Assembly: GCA_035048815.1 (NCBI GenBank)
Contig: JAUCBN010000038.1
Location: forward strand, 12,862,001 to 12,926,000
Source of the DNA: Abelmoschus esculentus
Lineage: Eukaryota; Streptophyta; Magnoliopsida; Malvales; Malvaceae
Direction: 5' to 3'
DNA: 64,000 nucleotides
The position numbers and the translations under genes are program-made. How positions within the stretch are numbered: position 1 is the first letter of the stretch; every line of letters starts with the position of its first letter. Positions 1 to 11,024 of the stretch are shown piece after piece. The notes under the pieces are model-generated. The model did not search any database. It was not told the DNA's origin and saw nothing but the letters and a program-made list of their open reading frames with translations.

Positions 1-365
1 ACAATCTTGTGATAAAAGATTAGAGGAACAATCAAATTTAAGTGATGAAATAGGAAAAAAATTAGAGGAACAATCAAATTTATAACCACAATCTATAATC
101 ACAACACTCGAACATTTGATTCACTCGAACAATCAAATTTAAGTGATGAAATAGGAAAAAAATTAGAGGAACAATCAAACGTGATGAGTCTAACCTTCTG
201 AATAATAAAAGTATTTACTTAAAAATCTGAGCTTAACTGGAATAGATTGGAATTACAACTGAAACTTCCAAGTGCTGGTTGTTTGATTCCTCATTGCAAC
301 CATTCTTCATCAAATAAAAACGTCTTTGGTGTTCAACTAAAATCCCCTGTTGGTAAGAGATTCTT

Positions 366-908
366 GTGCTTTTACTTTTGGCTGGTCTATATTGTCTGTT
401 CGAGAAGATATTTACATTTATTTTCAGATCTATGATTCCTGTACTTATGGCCTTATGGATGCATAGTTTGTACGTGGTATATGTTGACTTTCTGGACATT
501 GTTGAGTTGGATTATTATGGAAAACGAAAGGTTGTGTTGTTTCGGTCTGATTGGGCTGATGTCAACAGTACTAGGGGAATTAAAAAAGATCAATTTGGTT
601 TTACAATGGTGAACTTTTCTCGATTAATTCATACTGGCCAACAATTGATGGACGAACCATATGTATTCTCGTCTCAAGTCAAACAAGTTTTCTATTCCCA
701 TGATCCAACCAAACATGGTTGGTATGTTGTACTTCGTAACACCCCTAGAGAATTGATTGATATCGGGGATGAAAGTAGAGATGACATTGAAACAAGACCA
801 GAAACTTTGCCTTTTGCAGCACAAAACTTAGATGGAACATCTTCTACTTCTAATTCACAATTTCAATGGGTTCGAGACAACATGGATGAAGATTTTAATG
901 AAAATTAG
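366..908 (+). CDS. CACTA transposase C-terminal portion with DUF4216 domain
   Basis: The open frame from about codon 40 reads VELDYYGKRKVVLFRSDW, then GIKKDQFGFTMVNF and DEPYVFSSQVKQVFY, the hallmark of DUF4216, the domain following the TNP2 catalytic region in plant CACTA transposases. It ends at TAG 906-908 after an acidic tail. The first ATG of the frame is not the real start; the protein must begin upstream, outside the window, through splicing (an acceptor-like ttttcag lies at 421-427). The catalytic TNP2 domain is not visible here. In the cell this protein would bind transposon ends and cut DNA in the nucleus. The frame is undamaged across the domain. Confidence 0.8.
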   Translation: MLLLLAGLYCLFEKIFTFIFRSMIPVLMALWMHSLYVVYVDFLDIVELDYYGKRKVVLFRSDWADVNSTRGIKKDQFGFTMVNFSRLIHTGQQLMDEPYVFSSQVKQVFYSHDPTKHGWYVVLRNTPRELIDIGDESRDDIETRPETLPFAAQNLDGTSSTSNSQFQWVRDNMDEDFNEN

Positions 909-996
909 TTGTGTATTGTAATAAGATTTCTATTGAGCCTTATTAATTTTTTTACTAAAGTTGTTGTTACTAATGTTTCTTTTCCGTTTCTTACAG

Positions 997-2603
997 GTAT
1001 TATACCGAGGAGAAAATTAAATAGCTTAAATATTGTTCAAGTTCCTCGAATAGGAGAAGAAACAAATGAAGATGACTTGTCTGGTTCTGCAACTTCACAA
1101 GTTCCTGAAACGGTTGAGAATATAGAAATTGAAGGTATTTTTTAAAACTTTATTTGAATCATAACTATTTGTTATTGTTGAAATGATTTAATAAAGTGTT
1201 GACTTGATATATTTGCATATAGGTGGAAATGGTCGAAGGCGCAAGACTAGAGGGCGGACGACTTTGATGGAATTATACGATCTCCCCGTTGGAGAATGTG
1301 TAAAAGTTTCAAGAAACGATGCCGGCCAACCTGTTGGTGCAGAAGCAGGTGTTTTGGCGAGTTATTTAGGCATTTTTGCGCGTAATGCTTCAATTTTGCC
1401 AATCAGTTATGAGTCTTGGCATCAAATGCCAAATAGTAACAAAAATCAAGCTCTTGATCTTGTTAAGGTAAGAATAATATTATATTATCTAATTCATTAC
1501 ATTTAAATAGTAATATTTACTTTTGATTTTGTGATTTTCAGGATAAATTCTCTTTGGAGGTCTCGGACGATTATGTGAAGCATGCATTAGGAAAGAAATG
1601 GAGAGACCATAAGAGCTTGTTGAAGAAGACGTATTTCAAAAACGATTTGAGCCTTCAAGAGAAATTTCAAAATGTTCCCCCAGGAATACTACGGTATCAA
1701 TGGGAAGATGCAGTCAGATTTTGGAGTTCAACAAAAGGGGAGGTAACATCTACAATTTATAACAATAACATTATATTATTTCAATTTCAACTTTAAATGT
1801 AATAAAACTTGGAAATTAAACAGGAAAGAGAGCGCGTAGGAGTTACTGTAGACAAAAACAAAAATTTACGCACACAGTAGGGACGAAGAGCTTTGCTCGC
1901 ATTGCTAATGAAGAGGTATTATTTTTTAAAATATTATTTTAACTTATATTACATTAAAGTTAATATTCATGTTTATTATATTTTGTAGCTTGTGTCGACT
2001 GGTTCTAGTATTGGACGGGTAAAGCTATTCAGCATTACTCACACCAAAAAGGATGGCTCTCCAATGAATCCTGAAGCTGAAGAAATTCTGGTATAATGTT
2101 TTCATCTATTATTTTGTATTATGTTGTATTTGGTATTCTGGTATAATGAATCCTATTTTCATTTATTATTTTTAACAAATGATTATTAGACGAGAATGAA
2201 GGAAAAAAGGACAGAGATAAAAGCTACGGCTTCAACTGATGGTTCTGCTAATATTGCTGATATCGAGAATCAAGTTTTTGCTGAAGTTTTGGGTCCTGAA
2301 AGATATGGTCGAGTGCGCTGTCAAGGGTCATTCGTGACACCAACTAAATATTTTGGATCCAAATCGTCTCAGTACATGCCATCACAAAGTCAGTCTTCTC
2401 AAGTGGAAATTCAACGTTTAAAACAACAATTAACTCAATTCCAAGCAGAGATGGAAGCTAAAGAAGCTGAGAGAGAACGAAGAGAAGCTTAGAGAGCAGC
2501 AAGGGAAGCAGAGAGAAAAGCAGCATATCAGAATCTTCAACAACAATTTCAAGATATGATGGCGATGTTAAAGCAAAACCAACCTAGGAATCTGTCGCCT
2601 TAG
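997..2603 (+). CDS. Spliced CACTA-encoded protein with Transposase_24 (Ptta/En/Spm) domain
   Basis: I read exons at 997-1134, 1223-1467, 1542-1742, 1824-1915, 1989-2090 and 2190-2603, all with GT-AG borders and continuous meaning. The domain runs from RTTLMELYDLPVGECVKVS through GAEAGVLASYLGIFAR and WEDAVRFWSSTKGE to SFARIANEE and KKDGSPMNPEAEEIL, the usual order in plant Transposase_24 proteins. The C-terminus is a coiled coil rich in Q, E, R and A. One in-frame TAG (2490-2492) interrupts that coil before the natural TAG at 2601-2603, so the copy is slightly damaged or read as a shortened protein. Role in the family: binding of the subterminal repeats. The true start may be a fusion with the DUF4216 gene upstream, since 997 begins at a splice acceptor. 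Confidence 0.72.
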
Positions 2604-2819
2604 ATGATTTTAGGTTCATTTGGTTTGTACTTATTACTGAACTTTATTTTACTTAAACTCTTAATTATTATATTTCACTTTATTTGATATTACTTTAATA
2701 TATTTGTCATGGTTAAGTATTTTGGATTATTTTATTGTTGTTGTTTAATTGTATTGTTGTTAAAATATTAATTACAGGGAAGCTTTTGGTAGTAATAATA
2801 ATTTAAAATTATTTTTTAA

Positions 2820-3190
2820 AAGGCAGTATCTATAGCGGCGTTTGGGACAAACACCACTAAAAACCCATTAACTTTAGTGGCATTTTTTTAATATCGCCAT
2901 AAAAGTACAAAACATTAGCGGCGTTTATTTAAAATAAACGCCGCTATAGTACACGATCTTTAGCGATGTTTGCTTTTAACAAACGCCGCAAAAGAATGTA
3001 CATTAGCGACGTTTGTTTATTAAAACGCCGCTATAGATCATGTACTATATCGGCGTTTATTTTAAATAAATGCTGCTACTTGTAGCGGCGCAGCTTGTAG
3101 CGGCGTTTTTTGTGGCGTTTTTCGTTGTGCCGCAAGTGCTTTTAGCGAAGCTAAAAAACGCCATTATATATATATAAAAAAACGCCGCTA
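2820..3190. repeat. CACTA subterminal repeat array
   Basis: About ten imperfect copies of a short GC-rich motif around AGCGGCGTTT/AAACGCCGCT lie in both orientations in an otherwise AT-rich stretch, ending 20 bp from the transposon terminus. Pairs of opposite copies could form small hairpins. Such arrays bind the TnpA-type protein in En/Spm elements, which fits the Transposase_24 gene just upstream. Confidence 0.75.
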
Positions 3191-3211
3191 TAAACCTGTT
3201 CTGCTGTAGTG

Positions 3212-3539
3212 TAAGGGGTTTGTATAATTCTTATATAGGGAGTGCGCTCTTATCAATAATTGATAGAGTGAATAGTTTATGGACGTCTTTACATGCTTAT
3301 CCAACATATTGTGTATGATATATTATGGCTAATGCAAATACTAATTTCAGAAATAATAAGATCAAAAAAGAAATTTAAACACAAATAAATTATAATTTGT
3401 TGTTTATATTATTTTATTTCTAACGGTGTTTTGAAATAGGGTAGGAACTATTTCAACCAAAATTCAAAATAAGATTAAGAAAGTTGAGGTGACACAGAAT
3501 ACATGTATTTAATTTTGTAAAAGATATCCCTAGAAAAAG
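3212..3539. other. AT-rich spacer, no gene seen
   Basis: Flank of the CACTA element. I see no coding signal, terminal repeat or RNA gene here. It may be genomic flank or the edge of the Tekay-like LTR that follows. Confidence 0.5.
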
Positions 3540-5771
3540 ATGATCACAAGCCTATGGTGATGGTCGATGTCACAATCTAGATTCATATCTGAGTATCAAG
3601 TTAACCCGAAACCTTGGATTTTTATGTTTGGACCTTGGGCTCGGGAAAATTTGATTGTTGTGGGCCAAGGTTTTCTTTAAGTTGGGGTATTGAGGTATTT
3701 CACAATAGAAAAAAAAGGAGGGTGAAAAGTGTAGAACTAAAGTTTTGATATAATAATTGAAAAATAGTTTTAGAATAATTTAAAAAGATTTCAAAAATGT
3801 TTTTAAGTCCAAACAACTTGAAAACAAGTTTGAGACATATTCGACAACTTTCAAATGTGTTTCAAATATTTTAAAGAAGTCAAAGAGCACAAAATGTCAT
3901 AGGCGTTTCGATACGCCTCCTAGGCGTTTCAATACAACTTACATGTTTTCAATGAAAATGGTATAGGCGTTTTAATACGGTCTTGGATTATTTCGATACG
4001 ATTTGCTACTAGAAGATTTGGTTTCGGTACAAGCTTTAGGTTTTTCGATACGCATAGCAAAACATTTTGATATGCCTTATAGGTTTTTCGATACCGATCA
4101 TTAATTATAAATCCAATGGCTATTTCCCAAAGTGGAAATACTGAAATGGTTACCACGCATTTCGATACCACCTACACTAGAATCAGAAATTGTCTTGGAA
4201 ATAAGCTCCAAATGACTCCAAATCGATCCCAACGGTCATCAACGGCTAGAAGCTCAATTAGGATGAAAAAAAGGAAGTCTCAAGTATCATGTAGTGACTA
4301 ATGCTTCCATTTTCAACAACTTATGATGGAAGAATTATCTTAGTGTTTAAATTCTTATTGTTTGGGTAGACAAACACTTGTGAGCTCAAATATTTATGTA
4401 TTCTCTAGTGTTAGGAATTGCGTTTAAAGACAAACACTTGTGACTCAAATATTTATGTATGCTCTAGTGTTTTCAGCACCTATATACAAAGAGGTATCGA
4501 TACCAATGTTACATTGGGTTTATGAAATAAGGGCGTATAGATACACCATATAGGTGTATCGATACAGGTTCGGTTTGATATCAGTACGAGGCATAACCGT
4601 ATTCGGTATAGGTAAATATTTTTGGGTTGGTCGAAGCTATTTAGCTTAATGTATCAGTACGACTAAGAGGTGTATCGGTACTCGCTGGACAATCTATCTA
4701 AAAATTAGCACTTGAGTTCGAGAGCTCTATAATTAGGGGTAAAGGGTCCTAAGGTGCAAAATGAATGCTAAAACTGAGAACTCGATAAATTAACCCTGTT
4801 TATGGGATAATTGGCTAACTACTCGATAAATGTTGGGTGAATAAAGGGTGTTAGAAACTCATAGGTTATTGGTGGATTTTATGCTATGTGGTAATCTAGA
4901 AATCTTGTTGTGTGCTGATGGGTTTCCTACTTATATGATATATATATATATGAATAAAGTGTTGCAACACTCGAAGACCATACTGAATAGAGGATCCCAA
5001 TGATTAATGGACGTAGGCCTCATTCGAATATGCTTGATGGACCATTCCAAGCATGGTTGTAGGATCCTCATGCTTAGTGGACGCAAGCATCATCCCTAGA
5101 GTATGGGATCCCGATGCTTAGTGTACACAGACCCTACATGTAGTGTATGATCTTAATTCTTAGTTGTCACAGGCCGTACTACTTATATATTATTATGGAA
5201 TATGAGATGTTGTATGGAATTCTCTTGATATTTATATGTTGTGTACCAAAATATGCATGTATAGTATCCTTTGTTTAGGCGGTTATGATAGCGCCATTGT
5301 TATCTTGTCATGACATCATCCTTGTAGCATTACTTTATTTATGATATTTGTAATTTAGGTCAAGTGGCGGAGTACCCACCGATATTCCATAGCTTAGTAT
5401 TTTGGAATGTGTTTTCATACGTAGGTGTCTAGTGGCAGTGGATCGAAGGAGCACAATCGTTGATGGTTTCAGCATCGACTTAAGTTAGAGTACATTCACT
5501 GATGTAATGGGACATATACTTGTAGTACCCTATATGTATTTGTATCTCTTCTTTTAAATTAAATTGAGTTGAATATTTTAACGGTTTGTAATATTTGGAG
5601 CTCTTTTACTTTTGGATTTTTTGACTTTACATTATTTTGAAATTAATAGTCTTATTATGGATTTGGACTTGATTTGGTTTTGGATTGGTTATTTGAGCTT
5701 TTGAAGCGAAATTTTATAACACAGGTTTTAGGCTAGAGGCTCAATTTAATATTTGGGTCGAGGGTGTTATA
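3540..5771 (+). mobile_element. Del/Tekay-like Ty3/gypsy LTR, 5' copy (left boundary uncertain)
   Basis: The right end reads GGGTCGAGGGTGTTATA at 5755-5771 and is followed after a few bases by TGGTATCATAA (5778-5788), close to the TGGTATCAGAGC primer-binding site for initiator tRNA-Met used by Del/Tekay elements. Internal DNA is rich in short TTCGATAC/GTATCGATAC repeats (3900-4720), also found in the solo LTR at 46814-50344 and, in opposite polarity, at 16480-16640 and 17620-18060. A further block at 4980-5170 repeats a GGATCC(C/T)-AATGCTTAGTGGACGC-like motif three times. The left border is a guess. Confidence 0.55.
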
Positions 5772-5929
5772 TTTAATGGTATCATAATTTAGGTTTAGGC
5801 GGTTCTAGGAAATCCCAGGAGATTCTAGAGTGGTATATAGGTGTTAGATAAGTACATGCCTAAGAGTCAAAGTCGTACTTGCTTAAATGATAAAAATTTG
5901 ATGGTTTGACCTATTTTGCTTGTTGTGAA

Positions 5930-7480
5930 GAAAGGAAGCATGTCAAGAAGAGGTAGAGATGATGAGGACTATGATAATGAGTAACTGCTCGACATAGAGG
6001 CACCATCGAAGGAGGTTGTTGGATAAAGGGCCAACTACTTCTCGCAGTTGAATCGGACATTGTACTAGATTGTGAGAGCTATTTCGAGGTTCTCTACTAC
6101 GCCTTAAAAGGCACCCATTGAGAGGGTGCGAAAGCTAGGAGCTGTAAACTTCCATAGGACGGGACAAGATAATCTCGTGCAAGCTGATCAATGGTTGCAT
6201 GATACCAGTTTGATCATGAGACAAATGAGGTTGAGGTTACAAGGTTAGTTATCGTATGTTCTTTTGCTCATGAAGGATAATGCACGAGAATGGTTGGAAA
6301 TGGTAGAGCTTCGATGGTATCCCAATCGACCTACATAAGATGAATTATGAGTTTGAGAAGAAGCATGTGGGTGAAACCCACATTGATACCTTGAGAGATC
6401 GGTTCATCCATCTTGTGCAAGGGAATCGATCACGTGCAAGAGTTCCTACACCTAAGTAGGTATTCCTCGAAGTTGGTGGCCACATAGAAGATGGGATGCA
6501 AGAGGTTTCTGAAGGATATAAGGAAGGAGATCCAAACATATCTCACTATTTCCCCACCTAAAGTGTTTTTTGAATTGACTGCTAGTGTCAAGTCCTTAGA
6601 CTAAGTGAAAGGTTTGACTTACGGATCGTCGTTCGGGAAAAGAGGTACTAGTGGGAACAATCATAACTACTCCAACCACTAACAGTTCTACTCGGGAAGG
6701 ACTAGAAACCTTTGAAACTAGAATAGAGGAGCTTTAAATCATGGTTCGAGATCGAACCGAAGGTATGAGTCAGCAGGTCGAATGAGACAGTCTACATCTT
6801 CCTTGATGATGAGCCCCAAGAGTTCTTAGAAGAGTTTGGATTCCCCAGTTTGTCCCCAATGTGGAAAAAAACCATTAAGGAGAGTGTTGAGGGGTGGTTA
6901 AAGCTTGTTACCGTTGTGGATCGACAGATCACTTCTTGAGGGATTATCTCAGGAATACAAAATTATTGATAGAATAAGTGCAAAGGCCAGTTATCTAGGA
7001 CAAAGGGGTCGAGGCTTTTTCCGTATAGGGGCGAGTCATATGTCGAGTTTTACCTTCTAGTACATAATAAGAACACCAGCCAGGCATTATGCGGTGAGGG
7101 CAAAGAAGGACTGTGTAGCTATCGATGTTATCTCAAGTACGCTTACCTTATTTTTAGTTCCCATAATTACTCTTGTGGACTCAGGGTTTACCTACTCCTA
7201 TATCCATAGTGGGATAACTCAATAATGGTGTTTGTCAATCAAGGATCTAGAGATAAGAGTTTGAGTGACAAACCCATTAGGTTTAGACGTGATAGTGGAT
7301 AAGGTGTATCGGAGGTGTCTGATCGAGGTATAAGGCTCAATGTTTCTAGCGAACCATATGGTTTTGCCCTTTCAAGTGTTCGATGCAATATTGGGGATTG
7401 ATTGGCTATTCGAATATGATGCAAGTCTTGGGTGTAGGTCAAAGAGTTTGAAATTTTATGTTTGTAACCCCCCAGATCGG
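5930..7480 (+). pseudogene. Degenerate Tekay-like gag and aspartic protease
   Basis: Many stops and shifts, but recognisable pieces remain. A gag segment lies near 6150-6540. A zinc knuckle at 6906-6947 reads CYRCGSTDHFLRDY, where the last cysteine of CX2CX4HX4C has become tyrosine. The protease active-site triad is seen as VDSGFTYSY (7175-7201), and its C-terminal part as LPFQVFDAILGIDWL followed by Y-A-S-L-G-C (7366-7440). Order and strand match the LTR just upstream. The reverse transcriptase and RNase H that should follow are missing; the next DNA is opposite-polarity LTR-like sequence. Non-functional. Confidence 0.72.
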
Positions 7481-8219
7481 TCTATGCTGAAACCCCGATG
7501 AGAGTAGTTACATTTTTTAAGATTCAAACATAATCAAGATAATACTTACTAATAAAATTCAAATATAATTATCATCTAAAACAAAATACATCATAATATT
7601 ATTATCGACAAACTAAAATATCACTAAAACATCAATAACAAAATATAAGCACATGTCACCCAAATGCAAACTAGAAGATTTAAACATTACATCAAAATAA
7701 ATAAAAAGAAAATTTGTAGATCCTCCAAGTGCCAAGTTCGGGTTTGCCTATCTACAAATATCGAAAAAGAGAAAGATTCATGTTTGAGTTATGGAGCCTA
7801 GTTTGTTCCAACAATGCATAATAAAAACGTACATATATACAAATAAACAGTAAGCATCAAGAAATAGGTCACGTATATGTATGACATGTTATTCCTCAAC
7901 CGAACTCCTTGATACAGTTTCCCATAATAGTATCGATATAGGCATTACCCCAAGCCTAATAGGGCTAAGGTACGGGCTTAAGGCGTTACCTTAAGTTACA
8001 GGCGGAATTACCCTAGTCGAAGCATGAGAATCAATAATAGGAGGAATTATCCTAACCGAAGCTAAAAACGTAAATAGGCGGAATTACCTATCGGATCAGG
8101 GCTGAACCTCAAGCACTTCACAACATAACCCAATACCCCATTGAAAAGTCATTTAGTAGTAACAAAAATAAATAACAAGAGTATCAAGTAAAAATCAAGT
8201 TGTCACATAGATATGTATC
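7481..8219 (-). mobile_element. LTR-like DNA in opposite polarity, left half of a split block
   Basis: No coding signal. Composition is A/C-rich, the complement of the T/G-rich Tekay LTR at 3540-5771, and it holds the repeated phrase GGCGGAATTACC (about 8003-8095). It continues, after removal of the inserted element 8220-16277, at 16278. The whole is best read as an LTR or LTR fragment inserted or rearranged in reverse orientation within the Tekay-like element. I could not find matching terminal duplications. Confidence 0.35.
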
Positions 8220-9353
8220 TGTAATCACTCATTTTTAATCGGATTTTAGTACTTGTAGTATTATTGTAGTAGTAATATTATTAATAAAAATAGAAGAAAA
8301 AAAAGGGGAGAAAAAAATGAAATGAGAAAAGAGGAGAAGAAGAAGAAAGAAAAGGAAAAGTGGTGTAGGATTAAAATCCTACATTGGTGGGAAACACCAC
8401 TTTTTCCTCTCTCATTGTCTATAAAAGGAGGGGATGAGGAGCCTTTTGAGAGAGGAACCAATTGGGTAAGGGTAGTACCCTATGATCCTAATTTGAGAGT
8501 TTAGCTCTCCCCAAATTTTGGGTGGTTCGATCGAGTCCTATTTTTAGGATTCGATCTAGTTAAAATTTTTAATGGGCTCGTGGTAGATCTCGGTGGAAAG
8601 TTTATCGGGGTTAATCGTTCGTATTTTTAGGTATAATTTCTATCTTTTTATTTTGAATATTTTTAATGAAATGTAGTTGTTTATTATTAGATTTTAATTT
8701 ATGTTTTAGATTAATATTTATAGTTGTTTTTAATTTTTGTTGTTGATTAATTTTAATTTATGTTTATGTTTTAGATTAATATTTATGTATGTTTTAATTT
8801 ATATTTTAGATTAATATTAAATTTGTTAGAATAATATTTATATTTTATGTAATTATTTTTATGTGATGTATTTAATTTATTTTTATGTTTAAGTTGCATG
8901 AATGAAATATTAATTTGTTAATGCGGGCCCCTAAATTCGGTCGTAAGCGAGGCCAGTACCAATAAGGTGGTAGTGGTTCGGACGCTTACTTTCGGGTTTA
9001 GGTGCTTTAAAATAAATGCGCACATTTAATTAAAAATTATTTCGATCGTCAAATTAGCCCAAAAAGTTTAATATTATTAAAGCGGTAATTATTAAAATAC
9101 CAATTTTGGGCGGTGTGGGGGTGCTAATCCTTTCCCATCCGTAACCGACTCCCGAACCCTAACTTTTTTAAATCTCTGGTTTTATGGTGTCCGGTCTACC
9201 TAAACGGCCGGTGGCGACTCCAATTTTACAAGAATCAATTTTTAAATGAAAACCCCCACGTGGAAGACATTAATTTTCAAAACAACACATCAAAAATGTT
9301 TTCCAACTCGAAAAAGAACATTTTAGCGAAACTCGTTTTTTAAGATCGTTACA
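8220..9353 (+). repeat. 5' LTR of the 8220-16277 element
   Basis: 1134 bp, direct repeat of 15143-16277. A purine-rich stretch (8290-8360) precedes a likely core promoter, CTATAAAAGGAGG near 8421. The last 300 bp carry a GC-richer module, with GACTCCCGAACCC and GGCCGGTGGCGACTCC, shared with the other Tat/Athila-type LTRs of this window. Confidence 0.9.
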
Positions 9354-9355
9354 GA

Positions 9356-9374
9356 TGGCGACTCCGCTGGGGAC
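9356..9374 (+). other. Primer-binding site (tRNA-Arg type)
   Basis: TGGCGACTCCGCTGGGGAC begins two bases after the LTR end. Its complement ends GGAGTCGCCA, which as I recall matches the acceptor end plus CCA of a plant tRNA-Arg whose 5' end is GACTCC. The identical site occurs at 26641-26659. Confidence 0.8.
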
Positions 9375-10978
9375 AAATTTTGTTTTTCAAAAACAAAAAG
9401 TGAGTCAAGCTTTTAAATGATTACCGCTTTGAGAATATTAAAGATTCCGGGCTAAAGTGACGATCAAATTAACTTTCAATTAAATTTGCGCTCTTATTTT
9501 TCCGCATTTAAAAATGACATATAAACCCGTCCTTTTTAAGTGGGGGGAAAAGGCTAGCGCTTTCGTGGAGATATCGTTCTCCCGTATGGGCCCTAGCCGA
9601 AGTACCTTCGGGGCTCCACTACCTTATGCTTTCGTGAGGATATCGTTCCTTCGTATGGGCATAAGCGAACGAGTCCCCCTGAATTGAACTGGTCAAAATG
9701 AGCCTATAATGGGTGATGATCGAGGGCCTTGCTACTCTTAGTAGAGGATAGCTCGGACAATTCGGGTCCCCTTTTAGCACCAACACTGCATGTAGAGAAC
9801 TAGATTACCCATCCCATTAGAGCCATGCGGATACCCTAGGTGAACTAGACGAGATATATAGGGTTGTCTCTCTCTGTTTACTTTAAACATTTTTTTTCAG
9901 AATTTATTTTTGCGTTTACTGTTTTTACCCGGTACTAACATGTTTTTTTTCATATTTTTGTTTTCTTTTTTGCATGCATTACATCTTGCATTGCATTAGA
10001 GGGTATTGATTCGAGTGGTTTATTCTACAAAGGAAACATTCACCATGGAAGAGAGGTATCTGAAAACCTTAACCCTAGTGTTAGAAAACGATCAGAGACA
10101 TCAATTAAGGGACAAGATTCAACAAGGTCGCCATCCGTTAAACCCCTTTTATCAGACACCGGTTAGAGGATAACCGAAGAGCCCAGAAAACAGTCTGCCA
10201 AACGATCAGGTAATGACCATGCATTTATTTGGGTCTACATCATCCGGGGTTCTAAGCGAACATAAAGGACGTAACAGAAAACCAAGGTTTAATCAAATAG
10301 TTAGCAAAGACAGAGAACCCACATCATCTTACCATCTAAAGTTTGGGTCAAAATCAAGCATCAGTCTACCAAGAACAGAAAACCACCAAAGATTCAACAA
10401 CAGAAAGGTTTGTCAAAGATGCAGAATCAGTACCATTTTTCCATTCAGAGTTTGATTCAGTGTCAGATACAAATCGCTGATCAGAAGAGGTAATAGACCT
10501 AATTTCAATCACATCAATGAAGAAGTGGTTTATATCAGACATCAAGAAGAAGAACAAGAAGTTAGTGCCTCACTAGCTTATTTCACGAGGATCAGGGTCA
10601 CTATTCAGGATTATCGGAGATGATTCAGAATGTTGAAAGAAACATTAACAGAAAAAACTGTTACTTGAAGCACCGACATTGCAAGGTTGCTTAGGTAATA
10701 TTTGATCAAAATCGTTGCTAAACAATCTCGAAGATCGAAGTTTAAAGGGGTAGTCAGAAACAGCCAGATCAACCGAGAAGCCCGAAGCTCGTGACATAAC
10801 GGAGATTCCTTGGTCAAGCAAGCAATTTAGGGCCATAGGAAATCAAAATTAGGGCTAGCACTTATGTATAGGACTAGTTCCCTCAATGTTGTAATGGACC
10901 CTCTATTTCCCGTGAAAGTAATCCAGTAGAGTGATTACCAACAGGGATCAATACCTTTGTTTGCATACATTTTGTATC

Positions 10979-11024
10979 ATTTGCATCCGCATCTGCATCT
11001 GCATCTGCATCTGCATCTGCATCA
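10979..11024. repeat. (CATCTG)n microsatellite
   Basis: About six to seven units of GCATCTGCATCTG between two CATTTG-rich flanks inside the retroelement interior. Confidence 0.9.

Larger units (their letters stand above)
1..3211 (+). mobile_element. CACTA (En/Spm) DNA transposon, right-hand part; left end outside window
   Basis: The element ends at 3211 with the inverse of CACTACAGCAGAACAGG, the CACTA-type terminus, followed by TAA, a possible 3-bp target duplication that cannot be matched because the left end is not in the window. Upstream, 2820-3190 holds many copies of a subterminal motif close to AGCGGCGTTT in both orientations, as expected for transposase binding in this superfamily. 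Inside lie the C-terminal DUF4216 part of a TNP2-type transposase and a spliced Transposase_24 gene. Bases 27-79 and 129-179 are a direct repeat within the element. Superfamily assignment is secure; autonomy cannot be judged. Confidence 0.88.

Noticed and set aside
8261..8504. Frames in both strands at the start of the 8220 LTR (repeated at 15158-15428)
   Set aside because: Purine-rich LTR sequence; identical pair in both LTRs; no protein features.
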